Origin: Flavobacteriales bacterium UBA3364
Lineage (GTDB): Bacteria; Bacteroidota; Bacteroidia; Flavobacteriales_F; PHOS-HE28
Assembly (NCBI GenBank): GCA_002360495.1
Contig: DEQO01000125.1
Span: forward strand, 1 to 64,000
DNA: 64,000 nt
Direction: 5' to 3'
Part shown: piece after piece, positions 60,537-64,000 of the stretch
Position numbering within the stretch: the stretch's first letter is position 1
How the letters are laid out: every line of letters starts with the position of its first letter
Program-made: the position numbers and the translations under genes
The notes under the pieces: generated by a model
What the model was told of the DNA's origin: nothing
The model's input: the letters and a program-made list of their open reading frames with translations, nothing else
Database searches by the model: none

Positions 60537-62471
60537 CTATTCTTTCACGACCCGCGCCACCTGTTCGCCGATCCTTACGAGGTAAATCCCTCGCGCCAAT
60601 GTCCCGACATTCAGCATGCCATGTTCCAGGGCATCCATCGGGAAAGGGACACGGCCACCGCTCTCGTTGAAAACCTCCACCGCGGCTGCCCCACTTCCAT
60701 TTTCCAGTCCTGCAATGCGCACGACATCGCGAGCTGGGTTCGGGTATACGGTAACGCTTCGCTCCTTGCCGAGGGTCACCGCTCGAACCTCCGAATACTC
60801 GAAAGTCCCATCCGCATCCACTTGTACAAGGCGGTAGTAGCTCGTTCCCGGATAGGCCGATCCATCGAAGAACGCGTAGTCATTCCGGGTGGAAGAACTA
60901 CCGCTTCCGTCCAATTGACCGATGGTCCCGAACTCCACACCGTCCACACTGCGCTGCACTTCGAAGCGGTCATTATCGGTCTCGCTGGCGGTGGCCCATG
61001 TGAGCTGGACACCACCTGATCCTTCCGGTGCAGCTGTGAAAAAGAGCATCTCAATGGGCAGGGGCGTGCTCTGGAAATTGGCCGTCCCGAGCGTGAAGTA
61101 CGGTGAGGCGGCGCTCAGGGTAACACCCGCGAACTCGACGCGCGTACCGTCCAGCACCGCACCGCTGATCACCGTGGCATTCGACCAGTTCGAGCCGTCG
61201 TTGTCCACCAGCAGCCGCAGGTTGGTCAATGGGGTGTATGCCACGATGGACGAGGTCTCGAAAGCAATGGTTACGGTCTGGCTGAAGTTCGTGACCTGCG
61301 CTTTCCAATTGCGGAGGATCTTGGCCTGAACACCGGAGGGCATGTTCGTGAAGCAGGCCGGATCGTTGAACACCGTGTTCTGAGCGGCACCATTGTTCCC
61401 CCACATCACGAAGGAATTGTTCGATGTGAAGTTGTTCGTGTTGGCCGTATTGCTCGCATCGATGCTCACCAATCCAATGGACACGGATTCGTTGTTGTTC
61501 ACACTGATGGATTGACGCTGGACGAGGGCGCTCCCATCATCCCGGCCGATGCCTGCAATGTCGTTGTTGTAGCCCGCATTAGCGGTCTTGTCCCAGATCG
61601 TCGCACCGGACGAGTTCACGTAATTGTAGCTGGCACCCGTACCTGAATTGCCGCCGCGCGTGATCCCGTATTTCAAGGCCAGGTAGGACTCCACACGAGC
61701 CACTTCGGCCGCTGAGAGCGCACTGTTGTAGATGATGATCTCGCCCATATCACAATCCACGTACTCCGATCCGCCACCAGACGCGTTGCGCCCGACCCGG
61801 AGCCCGGTCGTGACAGCTGGATTGTAAAGCGGCAGATTGCAGTTCGAGCATCCGAATGAAACCGAGTTGCGACGGTGAACTGCTGTTGCACCAAGCCCGG
61901 TCACGGATAGCAATGAAGCGGACGTGATGGCGTATTCGGAAGGTGCCGACCAATCCCCGGTGTAACCGTTCACTCCGGTCGAGGTCTGGATCCGGAATGA
62001 CGGTTTGAACTGTAACCGTTGGGTCGACGTATTGGATGAATAGGTCAATGCCGTTCCCTGGCCAACCCCGGAGTTCTGGTCGGTCACCATGAAAAGCGAC
62101 CCCGTGGTGCCGTAGAGATCGGGCGAGGTGCCGGTATTCTGCAATCTGGTGAAGCTCGACGCAGTGAAGTCGATCCGCGGATTGTAGTTGTACCGCTTAT
62201 AGTTCGTGCTACCCGCGATCAGGTTGGGGCTCGTGGCTGCGGAAGTCGGCGTAAGGTTGAAGCCTGCCGCACTGCCGCCGCTCGTGTTCCAGGCTGTTAT
62301 CGGCGTGGTCCCCGATACGCTCAGGTTCGCCTTGTACCACACCGTGAGTCCGGTGGATACCCCCCCGGGGGATTGGGCCTGGCCGCTCATTGAAAGCGAC
62401 AACACCGTCCAACATGAAAGGATCGATCGCGCTGTTGTACAGAGCCACGGACGCAGGGATGGATGTATCAT
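60537..62471 (-). CDS. LamG-like T9SS type A sorting domain protein
   Basis: A 644-aa secreted protein. The signal peptide is in MIHPSLRPWLCTTARSILSC, then WTVLSLSMSGQAQ. The N-terminal region (about 35-290) looks like a concanavalin/LamG-type domain: GGVSTGLTVWYKANLSVSGT, FTRLQNTGTSPDLYGTTGSL, and EIIIYNSALSAAEVARVESY, then LALKYGITRG. A middle beta domain has DIAGIGRDDGSALVQRQSIS. A fibronectin-like segment (TWATASETDNDRFEVQRSVD, then YYRLVQVDADGTFEYSEVRA) leads to the type A sorting domain TVYPNPARDVVRIAGLENGS, then GTLARGIYLVRIGEQVARVV. It is likely a surface or released carbohydrate-binding protein. Confidence 0.9.
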   Translation of the reverse strand: MIHPSLRPWLCTTARSILSCWTVLSLSMSGQAQSPGGVSTGLTVWYKANLSVSGTTPITAWNTSGGSAAGFNLTPTSAATSPNLIAGSTNYKRYNYNPRIDFTASSFTRLQNTGTSPDLYGTTGSLFMVTDQNSGVGQGTALTYSSNTSTQRLQFKPSFRIQTSTGVNGYTGDWSAPSEYAITSASLLSVTGLGATAVHRRNSVSFGCSNCNLPLYNPAVTTGLRVGRNASGGGSEYVDCDMGEIIIYNSALSAAEVARVESYLALKYGITRGGNSGTGASYNYVNSSGATIWDKTANAGYNNDIAGIGRDDGSALVQRQSISVNNNESVSIGLVSIDASNTANTNNFTSNNSFVMWGNNGAAQNTVFNDPACFTNMPSGVQAKILRNWKAQVTNFSQTVTIAFETSSIVAYTPLTNLRLLVDNDGSNWSNATVISGAVLDGTRVEFAGVTLSAASPYFTLGTANFQSTPLPIEMLFFTAAPEGSGGVQLTWATASETDNDRFEVQRSVDGVEFGTIGQLDGSGSSSTRNDYAFFDGSAYPGTSYYRLVQVDADGTFEYSEVRAVTLGKERSVTVYPNPARDVVRIAGLENGSGAAAVEVFNESGGRVPFPMDALEHGMLNVGTLARGIYLVRIGEQVARVVKE

Positions 62472-62785
62472 CTCGGCCCCTGAAACGCGCCCTTGATGCC
62501 CGGGGTTTCCAATTCCTACGACAGATCATCGAGGACGGACCGCGGGACCGGTAAAAGCGCGACGGATCGGCCCAGGTTCTTGTTCTATCCTCAAGCCATC
62601 CACCGTGTCATTGGCCTCGACCCCACTTCGCACAGTTATCCGATCGATCCGCTCGTGGACGAACTGGACAGCACCGGATCGCATGGTCCGTTCGACGAGG
62701 AACCGCAGATCCTTTCCATCCTGTGGAACGAAGGGCACGACCGTACTTGGATCGCTCGAAGCCCTGGGAGAGCCTGTACGTCGGA
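62472..62785. other. Unresolved region with overlapping open frames
   Basis: Both strands are open over most of this stretch: a plus frame 62493-62852 (includes FYPQAIHRVIGLDPTSHSYP) and a minus frame ending at 62526 with GTG at 62738 (includes GKDLRFLVERTMRSGAVQFV). Neither has a clear promoter or family. One of them may be a real or decayed gene; I cannot decide which. Confidence 0.3.
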
Positions 62786-63043
62786 TCAGGAAGCTCTCCG
62801 TAGCTGGAACGGCTTCACTGTGGAGACCTCCCCATCCAACACCATCAAGTAGTACTCCTCACCATCCAGGTCAGTGATGCGCACACGGGTAACGGGGCCG
62901 CTCACTTCGCCGGTCTTGACGATGTGGCCCTGGCTGTCGCAGATGTCGAACAGCGCTTCCCTGGAGCCGGGCTCGTAATCGAACATCAAGAGGCGTTCGA
63001 TCTGGTCGATGCGCACGCGTATGTGGTTCGTTACTTCAGGCAT
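62786..63043 (-). CDS. Small hypothetical protein
   Basis: An 85-aa protein: MPEVTNHIRVRIDQIERLLM, then FDYEPGSREALFDICDSQGH, IVKTGEVSGPVTRVRITDLD and GEEYYLMVLDGEVSTVKPFQ. It is a compact beta-rich sequence with a regular hydrophobic pattern and good codon use. No signal peptide and no known family. It may be a small cytoplasmic beta-sandwich. Confidence 0.6.
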   Translation of the reverse strand: MPEVTNHIRVRIDQIERLLMFDYEPGSREALFDICDSQGHIVKTGEVSGPVTRVRITDLDGEEYYLMVLDGEVSTVKPFQLRRAS

Positions 63044-63519
63044 GGTCTTTCGAGTTACGCCGTTCTACGGATTTGACCCCGAAGAGGTTGCAACGTAAGA
63101 GCCCGGCCTACCTCACGGTCGACCGGGCCCTACCACCAAACCATCACCAAAACCACCCCGCCCTCGCGGGGGAACCACCACCAATGGGCTTCAACTGCCC
63201 TGATCGTTGAAGATCCACAGCCCGGGATAGGAACCATGGACCGAAGTCGTTGTGTTCATCGCAACAAGGGGTTTTGATCGTTCGCACCACCAAACTACCA
63301 GCGCATGGGCCGTTGGAAAAGGGACGAACGAGCAACGGAGGCTGGCCGATAGGGAGCGGTCGAACGGAACGGGAAACTCCGGACCCGCTCTGTGCAGCAC
63401 GATGCTGCGCGCCGAAACGCCGAATTGACGCATTTCCGTTCTCCCGATCGGACACGCCGTTCACCGGTCCGTGCTGTCCGCTGCCTGCGCATAGCCTATT
63501 TTTCGGCAAACGAAACACC
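63044..63519. other. Intergenic region upstream of response regulator
   Basis: About 475 bases without a supported gene. It contains a weak hairpin (GCCCGG 63101-63106 with CCGGGC 63123-63128) and, near its end, TATTTTTC at 63497-63504, a likely -7 element 15 bases before the response-regulator ATG. Open frames on the minus strand are arginine- and serine-rich shadows. Confidence 0.45.
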
Positions 63520-64000
63520 ATGGCCCTGCGCGCACTGATCGTGGACGATGAAGCGGATGCACGGGACAACCTGCGCCTGATGTTGGAGGAGCATTGTCCC
63601 GAGGTACAGATCGTGGGGCAGGCGGGTAGTGCGCCTGAAGCGAGAGAGAAGATCCAGGCCGTTCAACCGAACGCGCTGTTCCTGGATATCAAGATGCCCG
63701 GCGAGGATGGTTTCGCGCTTCTTGCATCCATCGCCGAACTCGACCTTCCAGTGGTGTTCACCACCGCCTATGACGATTATGCCTTGAAGGCCTTTCAGCA
63801 GAACGCGTTGGATTACTTGGAGAAACCCATCGATGTGGATGCGTTGATGCGCGCGGTGAAGAAGCTGCACAAGCTTTCGGATGAATTGGGCGGCACCACA
63901 CCTTCAGCCATCGCGGCCTTGATGAAGGACCCTGCTTCACCGCTGAGTTCGCGCGTCGCAGTGCCTGGCCGTGAAGGACTGGTGCTGTTGAAACACGAGG
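63520..64000 (+). CDS. LytTR-type response regulator (cut by window edge)
   Basis: The frame starts at ATG 63520 and is open to the window end (160 codons). The receiver domain is complete: acidic pair Asp9-Asp10 in ALIVDDEADARDNL, phosphoacceptor Asp56 in LFLDIKMPGEDGFALL, the conserved Thr/Ala in VVFTTAYDDYALKAF, and Lys in YLEKPIDVDAL. After a linker the start of a LytTR DNA-binding domain is seen (SSRVAVPGREGLVLLKHE). It is expected to be paired with a LytS/YehU-type sensor kinase, which is not in view. Confidence 0.93.
   Translation, partial: MALRALIVDDEADARDNLRLMLEEHCPEVQIVGQAGSAPEAREKIQAVQPNALFLDIKMPGEDGFALLASIAELDLPVVFTTAYDDYALKAFQQNALDYLEKPIDVDALMRAVKKLHKLSDELGGTTPSAIAALMKDPASPLSSRVAVPGREGLVLLKHE

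Noticed and set aside
63144..63569. A 141-codon minus-strand frame upstream of the response regulator
   Set aside because: Ser/Arg/Pro-rich, overlaps the response-regulator start and its promoter; no family features.

Overview
The window comes from a Bacteroidota chromosome, most likely a GC-rich environmental member of the Flavobacteriales or a close relative. The clues are six secreted proteins with C-terminal type IX secretion (T9SS) sorting domains of both the type A (...YPNP...) and gliding-motility-associated type B kinds, a GldL-like protein, a DUF4270 lipoprotein, a DUF3109 protein, and the single-cytochrome succinate dehydrogenase layout. Sequences fitting the Bacteroidota -7 promoter element TAnnTTTG also lie upstream of many starts. 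Nearly all genes are chromosomal housekeeping or cell-surface genes. There is no rRNA, CRISPR array, prophage or insertion sequence.

Layout. 1-5.7 kb: a cut-off surface protein, a GNAT-like acyltransferase, a repeat-rich type B T9SS protein and small weak genes. 5.7-8.0 kb: a beta-helix T9SS adhesin-like protein. 8.0-10.5 kb: a small accessory island. It holds two copies (94 percent identical) of a hairpin-rich repeat bracketing two paralogous, convergent toxin-antitoxin modules (one toxin broken by a nonsense codon), followed by a small protein and an AT-rich GNAT gene. 10.5-14.3 kb: nrdB-nrdA. 14.7-20.4 kb: DUF3109 protein, a decayed reading frame, two T9SS type A proteins and glyS. 20.5-24.2 kb: tRNA-Leu(CAA), dCMP deaminase, S41 protease, an alanine-rich lipoprotein, superoxide dismutase and a TM2 protein.

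24.2-32.4 kb is the best-organised block. A minus-strand operon (GT5-like protein, DUF4270 lipoprotein, glmS) diverges from a plus-strand operon (panC, a collapsed panD, a flippase-like membrane protein, rfaE2, radA). Here panD has lost the pyruvoyl-forming serine and about 50 central residues, yet it is still in frame and translationally coupled to the next gene.

32.4-45.2 kb: flavoprotein, STAS-like protein, OmpA-like lipoprotein, a hypothetical gene, a family 5 solute-binding lipoprotein, a 1179-residue predicted outer-membrane barrel, a coiled-coil membrane protein, ComF, free methionine sulfoxide reductase and an Ig-like lipoprotein. 45.3-50.3 kb: a 1671-residue IgGFc-binding-like, reelin-like and Ig-repeat T9SS protein. 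50.4-52.3 kb: omega-amidase plus methionine/glutamine aminotransferase, a likely two-step transamination pair. 52.9-56.4 kb: sdhCAB. 56.6-64 kb: DUF1801-like protein, hypothetical genes, an Xaa-Pro aminopeptidase, small membrane proteins, a LamG-like T9SS protein and the start of a LytTR response regulator.

I found no large undescribed multi-gene system. The most unusual items are the collapsed panD, the repeat-bracketed toxin-antitoxin pair, and several genes whose -7 element lies only a few bases from the start codon.
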